This document shows positions 25,401-33,357 of a stretch of DNA of 64,000 bases, one piece after another (position 1 is the first letter of the stretch; each line of letters opens with the position of its first letter). The position numbers were made by a program, and so were the translations under genes. Origin of the DNA: Pseudomonas sp. SJZ074 (lineage in GTDB: Bacteria > Pseudomonadota > Gammaproteobacteria > Pseudomonadales > Pseudomonadaceae); contig NZ_VIUE01000002.1 of the NCBI RefSeq assembly GCF_007828215.1, positions 1 through 64,000 of the forward strand, given 5' to 3'. The notes under the pieces are model-generated. The model worked only from the letters and a program-made list of their open reading frames with translations, made no database searches and was not told the origin of the DNA.

Positions 25401-27819
25401 CTCTACGCAGTGCCCGATCAAAGGCGTGGTTCACCTCGGCGGGACCGACCCGATAGTCTCCCAGGATCGCCTTTCAGGACGGGAAAGCTTCGCTCCCTTG
25501 GAGACCGGTCTGTACAGCGTTGTGGCGACCCTGCAAGCACTGGCGAGCGCCTCCCGGTCAGAGATCGCCAGGTTCTGGATCGTGACGCGTGCAGCGGTCA
25601 ACGTACGTTCGGCTCCTTCGTTGATCAATGTTGCACAAGCGCCGCTTTGGGGATTGGCCAAAGTGATCGCCCAGGAAGAGCCCGCGGCCTGGGGCGGTTT
25701 CATCGACTTGCCGCCAGACCTGGAGGACGTCGATCTGTCGCTTGCCGCGCAATTGATGCTTGCGAACGACCAGGAGGATCAATTCGCTATTCGTCAGGGT
25801 GGCGTCCATGTACCCAGGCTCGTGGAAGCCTCCCGAGTGAAGTCGACGCACGTGGCGTTAAGTGCGCAAGCGACCTATCTGGTTGTCGGCGGGTTCGGTG
25901 GGCTAGGGCGCGAGGTCCTTGCCTGGCTCGTGGAGAAGGGCGCCCGTCATTTGGCGGTGGTTGGGCGTAAGTCGCTGGACGCAACGGGCTCGACCGTACT
26001 GGACAACTTCAGGCACCAGGGTGTGAGCATCGATTATCTGCGTCTGGATATCGCCACGGATGAGGCCACCGTTGCCCTGACGTCGTACATCGGCGCTCTG
26101 CAATGGCCGCTACGAGGTGTGTTGCAATTGGCGGGGACGGTTGAAGACGCTGTCCTGTCGAAACTGAGTGCGTCGTCCCTCGAACATGTCCTGTTGCCAA
26201 AACTGCAGGGTACCCAGGTGCTCGATCGGGTCACCCGTGATCAGCCGCTGGATTTTTTTATTGGATTTTCCTCGATCAGCGCATCGTTGGGATTCAAAGG
26301 CCAGGCGAACTATGTCGCGGCCAACAGTGCGATGGACGCCATCATGGAAAATCGCGTCAGCTCGGGATTACCCGGTTTGAGCATCGCCTGGGGACCCTGG
26401 TCCTCCGAAGGCATGGCCAGTCGGGTCGACAGTGTCTTCAAGAAGCGCCTGTCGGCATTGGGCATCAACTTCATATCCGCGCAAGTCGGCTTGCAGAGAT
26501 TGTGGGACAACCTGTTCGCACAAGGTGTCATGGGGATCGCGCCAATCGACTGGAAGCCCTACAAGGCGCATTTGCAATCCAGCGACTGGCCCTACCTGTC
26601 GCTGATTGATGCGCAGCAGCCAGCGGGCGAGACGACGGCGCAGGGCGATACGGTTCCGTTCCTGGACACGGTGTCGTCGCTGGAGGGCGAGCAGCGACAG
26701 GCGTTCATCCTGGGTCGGTTGAGGGCTGTCGCTGCGCGTGTCGCAGGCGGCTTCGACGCTGATGCAACGCCCATGGATAAGTCCCTCACGATGATGGGGT
26801 TCGACTCGCTGATGACCGTTGAATTTCGCAACAGTCTGAAAAAACTCGGCATCGATTTTCCCCTGGGCAGGCTTATCGTCGGTGCCACGCTTAACGATAT
26901 CGGCGATTTCGTACTGGAACATGTCGAGGCGGCCAGTCCGGGCAATCCGGTCGAGCCGGCAAAGGCTGGCCCGCCCAGGCCGCAAGAGGAGCAGACCTCC
27001 GGATGCCTGGTTATTCCAGCCCCTCGACCCCAGGCAACGCTGCGTTTGATCTGCTTTCCCTATGCGGGCGGCGGGCCGGCAGTGTTCAAGGGGTGGGCAG
27101 ATCGACTACCGGATCATATCGAGCTCTGTCTGTTGCAATTGCCCGGGCGCAATGCGCGCCTGGGGGAAAAGTCGTACACCCGCATGGAAGAGCTGGTGAC
27201 AAACCTGACGCCGGATCTGCTGCCCTACCTGGACCGGCCGTTCGCATTCCTTGGCCTGTGCCTGGGTGGTGTCCAGGCGTTTGAAGTGGCTCAACGCCTG
27301 GTAAAAGAGCACGACCTGTACCCCTCACACCTGATTTTTGCCGGGAGCCGGGCACCGCATTTCTACAACGAGCATCAATTCGCCTCGGATGTCCTGCAGT
27401 TCAATTACGAATCGGATGGCGAGTCCGCGCAAAAGGGTGACAGCGAGCTCATCGCCATGCTCAAGGAAATGAATTTTGCCAACAATCAGGCGTTGTTCGA
27501 TGACGCCGAAATGCGTGACTTGATGCTTCCAATCATCAAGGCGGACTACGAAGTCAATAACACCTACCTATACCGGGCCCATCCGCCGCTGGCGGTGCCC
27601 ATTACCTCGATTGGCGGACGGATCGATCCCTACGCCACAGGCGTGCACATCACTGGCTGGCGTGAACATACCACCGAAGCGTTCAGGTCGGTGTTCTGTG
27701 CCGGGGATCATTACTTTGTGGAAGGCCAGCGAGATCTGATCGCCAGTATCGTGGTGGAAACGCTTGCCGGTTCACCTACCCCAGCGACCCATCGCCCCGC
27801 AGAAAACGTTCACCCATAG
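22456..27819 (+). CDS. Type I polyketide synthase, single module KS-AT-KR-ACP-TE
   Basis: A 1787-residue protein; the ATG at 22456 follows gggagagaagag, while the open frame extends 35 codons further without support. KS (8-435): Cys185 in ACSTS, His321 in THGTGT, His361 in NIGHL. AT (537-830): GHSLGE with Ser630, and HAFHS at 730, which indicates malonyl-CoA. KR (1140-1320): GGFGGLG, catalytic Ser near 1272 and Tyr1286 in GQANY. ACP: GFDSL, Ser1451. TE (1530-1770): nucleophile elbow GLCLGG puts Cys1602 where Ser is usual, with Asp1724 and His1752. No DH or ER domain is present. Expected action: one two-carbon extension of the aminoacyl-PCP, reduction to a beta-hydroxy thioester and TE release. 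Confidence 0.93.
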   Translation: MSETHYHGNEIAVISMACRFPGADTVEAFWDNLASGRESIDAISLGALLEAGVTAEQAGREDYVARAARLDNVDRFDAGFFEMPAREAAITDPQHRLLLECAWEALDAAGLSKDREALNIGVFAGAGHNDYLHNQVLGEGSDEGGFLDSSAGFMNLLGNDKDYLSTRIAYKLGLRGPALNIQTACSTSLVSIHMACQSLLLGECDVALAGGVTVLVPHAVGYVYQEGMIQSPDGHCRAFDAAAQGTIFGSGAGLVTLKRLADALAAGDTIQAVIKGSAINNDGSNKVSFAAPSSQGQAQVIEQALANAEVSAATLGFVETHGTGTPLGDPIEFKALRDVFTQHGAGANTCALGAVKTNIGHLIAAAGVAGFIKTVLALKHRTIPATLHFTQANEGIHLDGSPFFISARTVPWPATDLPRRAGVSSFGVGGTNAHVVLEEAPPRPDRQEKEADGPYLLALCAKDRGALKAQISRYREWLERPGAPSLGDICYSARVGRAELPFRYAASARQTETLLARLQQGDQDIRWVDPAREPGLVFVFTGQGAQFPGMGKDLYAHNEVFRASLDRCDTIARNCIGVSLLTILFPSAQDDAGLIDQTRYAQPALFALEYSLAQVWLSLGVVPEILLGHSLGEFSAACVAGVFSLEDGMTLVAERGRLMQALPRDGGMSAITLKGEVLEQLLAEHAIDLSIAAINGPGNVVVSGALNELDRLHRVLDARQTQFTRLKVSHAFHSALMEPMLASFASVLKRISLSPPRYPLISNVSAKIAAERLMTPEYWLEHVRQPVRFMDCIQAAFENGGRTFLEIGPKAVLSTIGAACLQPDDADQVSWITSLSSKIADRDQLLQSAGQLFESGVELDWNTLLNGSTSTRVTVPNYPFQRSCHWLGRPVPARSQWLTTVEWVPRPSRTPVVDDQSPGGIWLFIGGSSELVQGIGKGLPNTDGPVVHALFADDCRRVSAHLWHIRTGFPEDLHELFQSLPVSTQCPIKGVVHLGGTDPIVSQDRLSGRESFAPLETGLYSVVATLQALASASRSEIARFWIVTRAAVNVRSAPSLINVAQAPLWGLAKVIAQEEPAAWGGFIDLPPDLEDVDLSLAAQLMLANDQEDQFAIRQGGVHVPRLVEASRVKSTHVALSAQATYLVVGGFGGLGREVLAWLVEKGARHLAVVGRKSLDATGSTVLDNFRHQGVSIDYLRLDIATDEATVALTSYIGALQWPLRGVLQLAGTVEDAVLSKLSASSLEHVLLPKLQGTQVLDRVTRDQPLDFFIGFSSISASLGFKGQANYVAANSAMDAIMENRVSSGLPGLSIAWGPWSSEGMASRVDSVFKKRLSALGINFISAQVGLQRLWDNLFAQGVMGIAPIDWKPYKAHLQSSDWPYLSLIDAQQPAGETTAQGDTVPFLDTVSSLEGEQRQAFILGRLRAVAARVAGGFDADATPMDKSLTMMGFDSLMTVEFRNSLKKLGIDFPLGRLIVGATLNDIGDFVLEHVEAASPGNPVEPAKAGPPRPQEEQTSGCLVIPAPRPQATLRLICFPYAGGGPAVFKGWADRLPDHIELCLLQLPGRNARLGEKSYTRMEELVTNLTPDLLPYLDRPFAFLGLCLGGVQAFEVAQRLVKEHDLYPSHLIFAGSRAPHFYNEHQFASDVLQFNYESDGESAQKGDSELIAMLKEMNFANNQALFDDAEMRDLMLPIIKADYEVNNTYLYRAHPPLAVPITSIGGRIDPYATGVHITGWREHTTEAFRSVFCAGDHYFVEGQRDLIASIVVETLAGSPTPATHRPAENVHP

Positions 27820-27829
27820 GAGAGTCCAA

Positions 27830-28861
27830 ATGCCTTCAATGTTCTTGCGTACTGTGCTGTGCTTGATCCTGAGCCTGACGTCCCACTGGGCTCTGGCGAC
27901 ATCTGACCCGCGTCCGATCCGGTTCTACGACGGTGGCTGGGAAAATATCCAGATCGACAATCATATCGCCATGTACATCCTCAAACATGGATACGGTATG
28001 AAAGTGGAATCCGTCAGCCTTGATATTGCACAAATGCAGAATGCGATGGAGACCGGTGCCATCGATATCAATATGGAGGTGTTTACCTCGCTGATGCCAC
28101 AGTGGGTCCAGGATCAGACGGCGAAGAAAGCCATTCTCGATTTCGGCCCCACGTATGAACGTCTTACCCAGGCTTTCTATGTCCCCACCTACATGATCAA
28201 GGGCGATGCGGGGCGCGGAATCAAGCCGATGACCCCCGATCTGAAAAGCGTCGCCGATCTCCCCAGGTATGCCGAGGTCTTCAGGCAGGCATCGGGGTCG
28301 GGCAAGCCGACCTGGCTGAACTGCATCAGCAGTTGGGCGTGCCGGGAAATCAATCTGATTAAAATGGCCACCTACGGGATCGATAAAACGTTCACGCCTG
28401 TGGAGCTCAAGTCCGAGTCGGCACTCAACGCCGCGATCATCTCCGCTTACGAGAAAGGGCAGCCCTTCATGACGTACTACTGGGATCCGAGCCCCCTGAT
28501 GGGCGAGCTGGCCCTCACGCGTCTGGAAGAGCCCGCCTACAGCGAAGCTTGCTGGGAAGCGATCAAGCAAAGCCTCGCCCAATTCAAGGAAGGCGTTGGG
28601 AGCCGACAAGCCTGTGCCTATGCAGATATCCCGCTGAATAAATACACCTCAGCCAAGTTCGCTGAAGAGCATCCGGGCGTCCTTCCTTTCCTGAAGTCGA
28701 TGTTCGTGGGAACCGACACCATCCGGACGCTGGCAACCCGAATGGTTTCCAACAAGGAGACTCCCGAGCAGACGGCGCGCTATTACTTGCGTAACCACAC
28801 CGCCGATTGGAAAGGGTGGGTGCCTGAGGATGTGTTCAAGAAAGTCTCCGAGACACTGTAG
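27830..28861 (+). CDS. Substrate-binding protein of the glycine betaine/carnitine/choline ABC class (OpuAC family)
   Basis: A 343-residue periplasmic protein. The ATG at 27830 has AGGAG seven bases before it and lies 11 bases after the PKS stop. A signal peptide ends near SHWALA/TSD. The mature part has IRFYDGGWENIQIDNHIAMYIL, INMEVFTSLMPQWVQ, PTWLNCISSWACREIN and MTYYWDPSPLMGEL. It is rich in Trp/Tyr, as needed for aromatic cages that bind quaternary amines. No permease or ATPase gene accompanies it. Orphan binding proteins of this class (CaiX, BetX) are known in Pseudomonas to share the CbcWV transporter. Its place in the operon suggests it recognises the NRPS-PKS product or a related betaine. 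Confidence 0.85.
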   Translation: MPSMFLRTVLCLILSLTSHWALATSDPRPIRFYDGGWENIQIDNHIAMYILKHGYGMKVESVSLDIAQMQNAMETGAIDINMEVFTSLMPQWVQDQTAKKAILDFGPTYERLTQAFYVPTYMIKGDAGRGIKPMTPDLKSVADLPRYAEVFRQASGSGKPTWLNCISSWACREINLIKMATYGIDKTFTPVELKSESALNAAIISAYEKGQPFMTYYWDPSPLMGELALTRLEEPAYSEACWEAIKQSLAQFKEGVGSRQACAYADIPLNKYTSAKFAEEHPGVLPFLKSMFVGTDTIRTLATRMVSNKETPEQTARYYLRNHTADWKGWVPEDVFKKVSETL

Positions 28862-29452
28862 CGAGACGTTATCCATCGCGTATCCCGCTTCGGTACGCCG
28901 GAGTTCAAACCCGTTGGCACGGGGCAGGTTGCGACGGAAAAAGGCATGCCGGGCGAATCGGCATGCCTTTTTTTGCGCCTGAGGTTTAGGCAATACGTGT
29001 TTGTGCCTGGGCAGTGAGTAAAAATTTCCCCCTTTCAGGGCATCCGCGCCCCGTTACCGGGCTTTGTGCACCTATTCGACTCGTTCCCGCGCCCTCCAGG
29101 GAAAGCTGAAATAAAACGTTTCAGCTATAGAGGCTGTTCTTGTCGCAAAAAAGACATCGAATTTCGCTTGGTCGTAATTTTCCGCCGTTTTCGCCAGCAG
29201 TTTCTTGCTGCTCCGTGCTTAGGCATAGCCTTTGCTACGCTTCCAGAGCTCAAGCCAATTAATTATGGGAGCGATTGATCACGCGGATTTAACCAAGGGG
29301 GCGCACGTCATCCAGACGCAAAGGCCACAGCAGAGACGGATGTCTATCGAGGTGCCAAGAGAAAACAGGGCTCATTAACACAAGGCAAGGCCGGACCATT
29401 GGAATGACGAAGTAATAAGAAATGCCGTGTAGAACGCGGCTGGGAGTTGGCT
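28862..29452. other. Intergenic region, 591 bases
   Basis: It contains the operon terminator (28938-28974). The rest, up to the ATP-grasp gene, has no convincing gene. A 70-codon frame at 29066-29278 lacks a ribosome site and protein-like composition. The promoter of the ATP-grasp operon should lie in the right half. Confidence 0.6.
28938..28974 (+). terminator. Rho-independent terminator of the NRPS-PKS operon
   Basis: The stem aaaggcatgcc / ggcatgccttt with a nine-base loop is followed by a T run, 77 bases after the binding-protein stop. Confidence 0.9.
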
Positions 29453-30862
29453 ATGCCCCGAGCTTTTTTTGATGAAATGTATGACGCCAAGGGTGACTGC
29501 CGCCCGCATTACCAAGCCTTCGCCCGTTGGCTGGCGGACACGCCGGTCGAACTGCTCGATCAACGCCGACGCGAAGCCGACCTGCTGTTCCATCGAGCCG
29601 GAATCACCTTCACCCTGTATGGGGACGAGCAGGGCACCGAGCGGTTGATTCCCTTCGACATCATTCCCCGCAGCATCAAGGCCAGTGAGTGGCAGAAGGT
29701 CGAGCAGGGCTGCATCCAGCGGGTCCAGGCCCTGAACATGTTCCTGGCCGACATCTATCACCAACAGCACATCCTCAAGGAAGGCATCATCCCCGCCGAG
29801 CAAGTGCTGGCCAACGAGGGTTACCAGATTGCGATGCAGGGCCTGAACCTGCACCGGGGCATCTACGCCCATATCGCCGGTGTCGACCTGGTTCGCGACG
29901 GTGATGGCAGTTACTACGTGCTGGAAGACAATCTGCGCACGCCCAGCGGTGTCAGCTACATGCTCGAAGACCGCAAGATGATGATGCGGCTGTTTCCCGA
30001 GCTCTTCGCCGCTCAGCGGGTAGCCCCCATCGATCATTACCCGAACCTTTTGCTCGACACTCTCAAGCGTTCGAGCCCGCTGGATAATCCCACCGCCGTG
30101 GTCCTGACTCCGGGCCGCTTCAACAGCGCCTACTTCGAACATGCGTTCCTGGCTCGGGAAATGGGCGTGGAACTGGTGGAGGGCGCCGACCTGTTCGTGC
30201 GCGACGACCATGTCTACATGCGCACGACCGCCGGTCCCAAGCAGGTGGATGTGATCTACCGGCGTCTCGATGATGCCTATCTCGACCCGCTGTCGTTCAA
30301 TCCCGAATCGATGCTGGGCGTGCCGGGCCTGATCGCCGTTTACCGGGCCGGTAATGTGGTGCTGGCGAACGCGGTCGGCACCGGCGTTGCCGATGACAAG
30401 TCGATCTACCCTTATGTCGACGAGATGATCCGCTTCTATCTCACCGAAGAACCCATTCTGAAGAATGTCCCTACCTGGCAGTGTCGCAAGCCCCAGGAAT
30501 TGTCCCATGTACTGGCGAACCTGCCCGACCTGGTGGTCAAGGAAACCCAGGGTTCCGGCGGCTACGGCATGCTGGTGGGGCCGGCGGCCACCGCGGCGGA
30601 AATCGAAGACTTCCGCGCACGACTCAAGGCCCGTCCCGAAGCCTATATCGCCCAACCGACCCTGAGCCTGTCCACCTGCCCGACCTTTGTCGAGAATGGT
30701 ATCGCGCCGCGTCATATCGACCTGCGGCCGTTCGTGCTGTCGGGCAAGGAAACCCGCCTCGTGCCGGGTGGCCTGACCCGTGTGGCGCTTCGCGAAGGCT
30801 CGCTGGTGGTGAACTCGTCCCAGGGCGGCGGCACCAAGGACACTTGGGTAGTGGAGGATTAA
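29453..30862 (+). CDS. Circularly permuted type-2 ATP-grasp protein
   Basis: A 469-residue protein starting at the ATG at 29453 (MPRAFFDEMYDAKGDCRPHY), six bases after TGGGAG. The FLADIYHQQHILKEGIIP, HIAGVDLVRDGDGSYYVLEDNLRTPSGVSYMLEDR and VVKETQGSGGYGMLVGP elements identify the permuted ATP-grasp family (DUF404/DUF407). Such enzymes are predicted to form amide or peptide bonds with ATP; no substrate is known for this group. It begins a three-gene unit with alpha-E and transglutaminase proteins that is widely conserved in bacteria, so the three products likely act on one small peptide or amide. Confidence 0.92.
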   Translation: MPRAFFDEMYDAKGDCRPHYQAFARWLADTPVELLDQRRREADLLFHRAGITFTLYGDEQGTERLIPFDIIPRSIKASEWQKVEQGCIQRVQALNMFLADIYHQQHILKEGIIPAEQVLANEGYQIAMQGLNLHRGIYAHIAGVDLVRDGDGSYYVLEDNLRTPSGVSYMLEDRKMMMRLFPELFAAQRVAPIDHYPNLLLDTLKRSSPLDNPTAVVLTPGRFNSAYFEHAFLAREMGVELVEGADLFVRDDHVYMRTTAGPKQVDVIYRRLDDAYLDPLSFNPESMLGVPGLIAVYRAGNVVLANAVGTGVADDKSIYPYVDEMIRFYLTEEPILKNVPTWQCRKPQELSHVLANLPDLVVKETQGSGGYGMLVGPAATAAEIEDFRARLKARPEAYIAQPTLSLSTCPTFVENGIAPRHIDLRPFVLSGKETRLVPGGLTRVALREGSLVVNSSQGGGTKDTWVVED

Positions 30863-30865
30863 GAC

Positions 30866-31816
30866 ATGCTTTCAAGAACCGCTTCGGACCTCTACTGGAT
30901 GTCCCGCTACCTGGAGCGCGCAGAGAACCTGGCGCGCATGCTCGAAGTCAGTTACTCGCTGTCGCTGATGCCCCAGGCCGGGCGCAGCGACGGTCATGCC
31001 GAGCTGGCGATGTCGCTGCTGGCGGCCGGTACGCTGGACGATTACAACGCGCGTTATGGCGAACTCAACAGCGAACACATGCTGCATTTCTTCGCCCTGG
31101 ACGAAACCAATCCCGGCAGTATCTACAACTGCCTGCGGGCGGCGCGGACCAATGCCCATGCGGTGCGCGGGCGCATCACCGCCGACATGTGGGAAAACAT
31201 CAACGCTACTTGGCTGGAGATGCGCAACATCGCCAGCAACGGCTTGGGCCGCTATGGCATCAGTCATTTCTGCGAATGGGTCAAGGAGCGCTCGCATCTG
31301 TTCCGCGGCGCGACGTCGGGCACCATCATGCGCAACGATGCCTACTGCTTCATTCGCCTGGGGACGTTCATCGAGCGGGCGGACAACACGCTGCGCCTGT
31401 TGGATGCACGCTACGAAATGTTTGGCGAGGAATCGGAAGAAGTCAGCGACGACTCGGCGCGCGGCTATTACCAGTGGAGCGCTTTGCTGCGGGCGCTGTC
31501 GTCGTTCGAGGCGTTCAACGAGATCTACCGTAATGCGCCGAATGCCGAGCAGGTTTCGGAAATGTTGCTGCTGCGCGCCGATGTTCCGCGCTCATTGCAT
31601 GCCTGCATCGAGGAACTCGATCAGATCCTCGCCAGCCTGCCCGGCCACAACGGCCGTCCGGCTCAGCGCCTGGCCGCGGAACTGAATGCGCGCCTGCGTT
31701 ATTCCGGGATTGACGAGATCCTGGCGTCGGGCCTGCACCTTTGGCTGACCGACCTCATCGACCAGATCCGTCATCTGGGCCAGACCGTTCACGAGTCCTA
31801 TCTGGAGGTCGTATGA
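30866..31816 (+). CDS. Alpha-E domain protein
   Basis: A 316-residue, nearly all-helical protein starting MLSRTASDLYWMSRYLERAENLARMLEV, the signature of the alpha-E family (DUF403). ISHFCEWVKERSHLFRGATSGTIMRNDAYCFIRLGTFIERADNTLRLLD repeats the ER-rich helical pattern. Its biochemical role is unknown. It always accompanies the permuted ATP-grasp protein, here three bases downstream, and its stop overlaps the next start as ATGA. Confidence 0.92.
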   Translation: MLSRTASDLYWMSRYLERAENLARMLEVSYSLSLMPQAGRSDGHAELAMSLLAAGTLDDYNARYGELNSEHMLHFFALDETNPGSIYNCLRAARTNAHAVRGRITADMWENINATWLEMRNIASNGLGRYGISHFCEWVKERSHLFRGATSGTIMRNDAYCFIRLGTFIERADNTLRLLDARYEMFGEESEEVSDDSARGYYQWSALLRALSSFEAFNEIYRNAPNAEQVSEMLLLRADVPRSLHACIEELDQILASLPGHNGRPAQRLAAELNARLRYSGIDEILASGLHLWLTDLIDQIRHLGQTVHESYLEVV

Positions 31817-32610
31817 AACTGTCCATACGCCACGACACTACCTACCGCTATGCCGATGAAGTCTGCACCAGCATCCAGTTCCTGCGCCTGACCCCGAAGG
31901 ACAGCCAGCGCCAGCGCGTCCTGCAATGGCATCTGGAACTGCCGCGCCTGGTGCGAAGCCAGCTCGACCCGTATGGCAACATCCTGCATGTCATGACCAT
32001 GGACGAGCCCCACGGCGCCTTGGTGCTGACCGCTTATGGCGAAGTGGAAATCCATCAGGATGTGGAGATGGAACCAGATTCGCAGTCGCCGCTGCCGTTC
32101 CTGCGCACCAGCCGCCTGACTCAGGCGGACGACGCGCTCAGTGCGTTTGCCGTGGCGCAATGTGCGGGACGACGCGATCGTGCAGCCCTGGTCGATCTGA
32201 TGGAAGGCCTCGTGGCGCGCATGCCTTATAGCCCTGGCGCGACCGCAGTCAGCAGCACCGCCGCCGAGGCGTTTGCCGGCGGTGCGGGCGTCTGCCAGGA
32301 TCATACCCATGCCTTCCTGGCCTGCGCGCGCAGCCTGGGTATTGCGGCGCGTTATGTCTCCGGTTACTTGTACACCGAAGATGAGGCTCATCTGGCCAGC
32401 CATGCCTGGGCCGAAGCCTGGCTGGACGACGGCTGGTACAGCTTCGATGTGACCAACCGCCTGATCCGTCCAGACCGGCACCTGAAGCTGGCGGTCGGCC
32501 TGGACTACCTCGACGCCTGCCCGGTACGCGGCATGCGCCGGGGCGGCGGGGCAGAGCAGATGCAAGCGCGGGTGCAGGTGAACTCGATGGTGCAGGTGCA
32601 ACATCAATAA
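31813..32610 (+). CDS. Transglutaminase-like (bacterial N-terminal type) family protein
   Basis: A 265-residue protein. The N-terminal beta domain begins MKLSIRHDTTYRYADEV, and LRLTPKDSQRQRVLQW is typical. The papain-like core has catalytic Cys in GAGVCQDHTHAF, His in LASHAWAEAWL and Asp in WYSFDVTNR. It is predicted to be a protease or amidase-type hydrolase rather than a cross-linker. It is translationally coupled to the alpha-E gene. Confidence 0.9.
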   Translation: MKLSIRHDTTYRYADEVCTSIQFLRLTPKDSQRQRVLQWHLELPRLVRSQLDPYGNILHVMTMDEPHGALVLTAYGEVEIHQDVEMEPDSQSPLPFLRTSRLTQADDALSAFAVAQCAGRRDRAALVDLMEGLVARMPYSPGATAVSSTAAEAFAGGAGVCQDHTHAFLACARSLGIAARYVSGYLYTEDEAHLASHAWAEAWLDDGWYSFDVTNRLIRPDRHLKLAVGLDYLDACPVRGMRRGGGAEQMQARVQVNSMVQVQHQ

Positions 32611-32639
32611 GCGAGATATTCGCTGACGCTGAAGGCCTC

Positions 32640-32750
32640 ATCGTCGGATCGCCGCCCGGAGCAGACTCGCTCCCACAGGGTCTGAGGGTGTATGCAAAAG
32701 CTGCATACAGCCAAGTCCAATGTGGGAGCGGGCTTGCCCGCGAAGGCGTC
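32640..32750. repeat. Two REP elements
   Basis: The first copy (atcgtcggatcgccgcccgg to cgctcccaca) shares 24 bases with 311-334. The second (tgtgggagcgggcttgcccg, 32721-32740) faces it. Confidence 0.75.
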
Positions 32751-32820
32751 TGTACATTCGCTACCGGATGATCGTCGGTTTATAGTCGAAGGCCATGTCA
32801 CGTTTCCAGGAAGGAGTCGT

Positions 32821-33318
32821 ATGTCAGAGCCCACGATCACCATTGCCCGTTTCACTGAAGCCCATCTCGACGCAGTCACCGCGCTTTACAACGACCCGGC
32901 GGTGACTCGTCAGGTGCTGCAGATGCCGTTCCAGTCCACCGAGGTGTGGCGCAAGCGCCTGGCGATGGATGATGAGCGCCATGTGAAACTGGTCGCGCTG
33001 CATCAGGGCACGGTCATTGGCAATCTGGGGCTGGAGCAGTACTCGCGCATCCGTCGCGCTCACTGTGGCAGCCTTGGCATGGGCGTTGCCGTCGCCTGGC
33101 AAGGCAAGGGCGTGGGCTCGATGCTGCTGGCCGCCGCGTTGGAGGTGGCGGACAACTGGATGAACCTGCGTCGGGTGGAGCTGACGGTATACGCCGACAA
33201 CGAGGCCGCTGTCGGGCTGTATCGTAAATTCGGCTTCGAAACCGAGGGCCTGATGCGTGACTATGCCGTGCGTGACGGGCGCTGGGTCGACACCCTGGCC
33301 ATGGCGCGGCTCCGTTGA
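32821..33318 (+). CDS. GNAT-family acetyltransferase, YhhY-like
   Basis: A 165-residue protein; the ATG at 32821 follows AGGAAGGAG. The acetyl-CoA site is GVAVAWQGKGVGSMLL, and the C-terminal ELTVYADNEAAVGLYRKFGFETEGLMRDYAVRDG closely resembles E. coli YhhY. It should transfer acetyl from acetyl-CoA to an amine, probably an amino acid or aminoacyl compound. It stands alone between REP sequences and a convergent racemase gene. Confidence 0.85.
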   Translation: MSEPTITIARFTEAHLDAVTALYNDPAVTRQVLQMPFQSTEVWRKRLAMDDERHVKLVALHQGTVIGNLGLEQYSRIRRAHCGSLGMGVAVAWQGKGVGSMLLAAALEVADNWMNLRRVELTVYADNEAAVGLYRKFGFETEGLMRDYAVRDGRWVDTLAMARLR

Positions 33319-33357
33319 GCAGGTCGTAGCAAGGCTGCGCTCCTCAGGGGCTGTCGA

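Noticed and set aside
25870..26420. Predicting the hydroxyl stereochemistry from the KR (VED in place of LDD).
   Set aside because: The fingerprint is incomplete, and CIP priorities change with the amino substituent, so an R or S call would not be reliable.
29066..29278. A 70-codon frame in the gap before the ATP-grasp gene.
   Set aside because: No ribosome site, Arg/Phe-rich odd composition, no match to anything I recognise.
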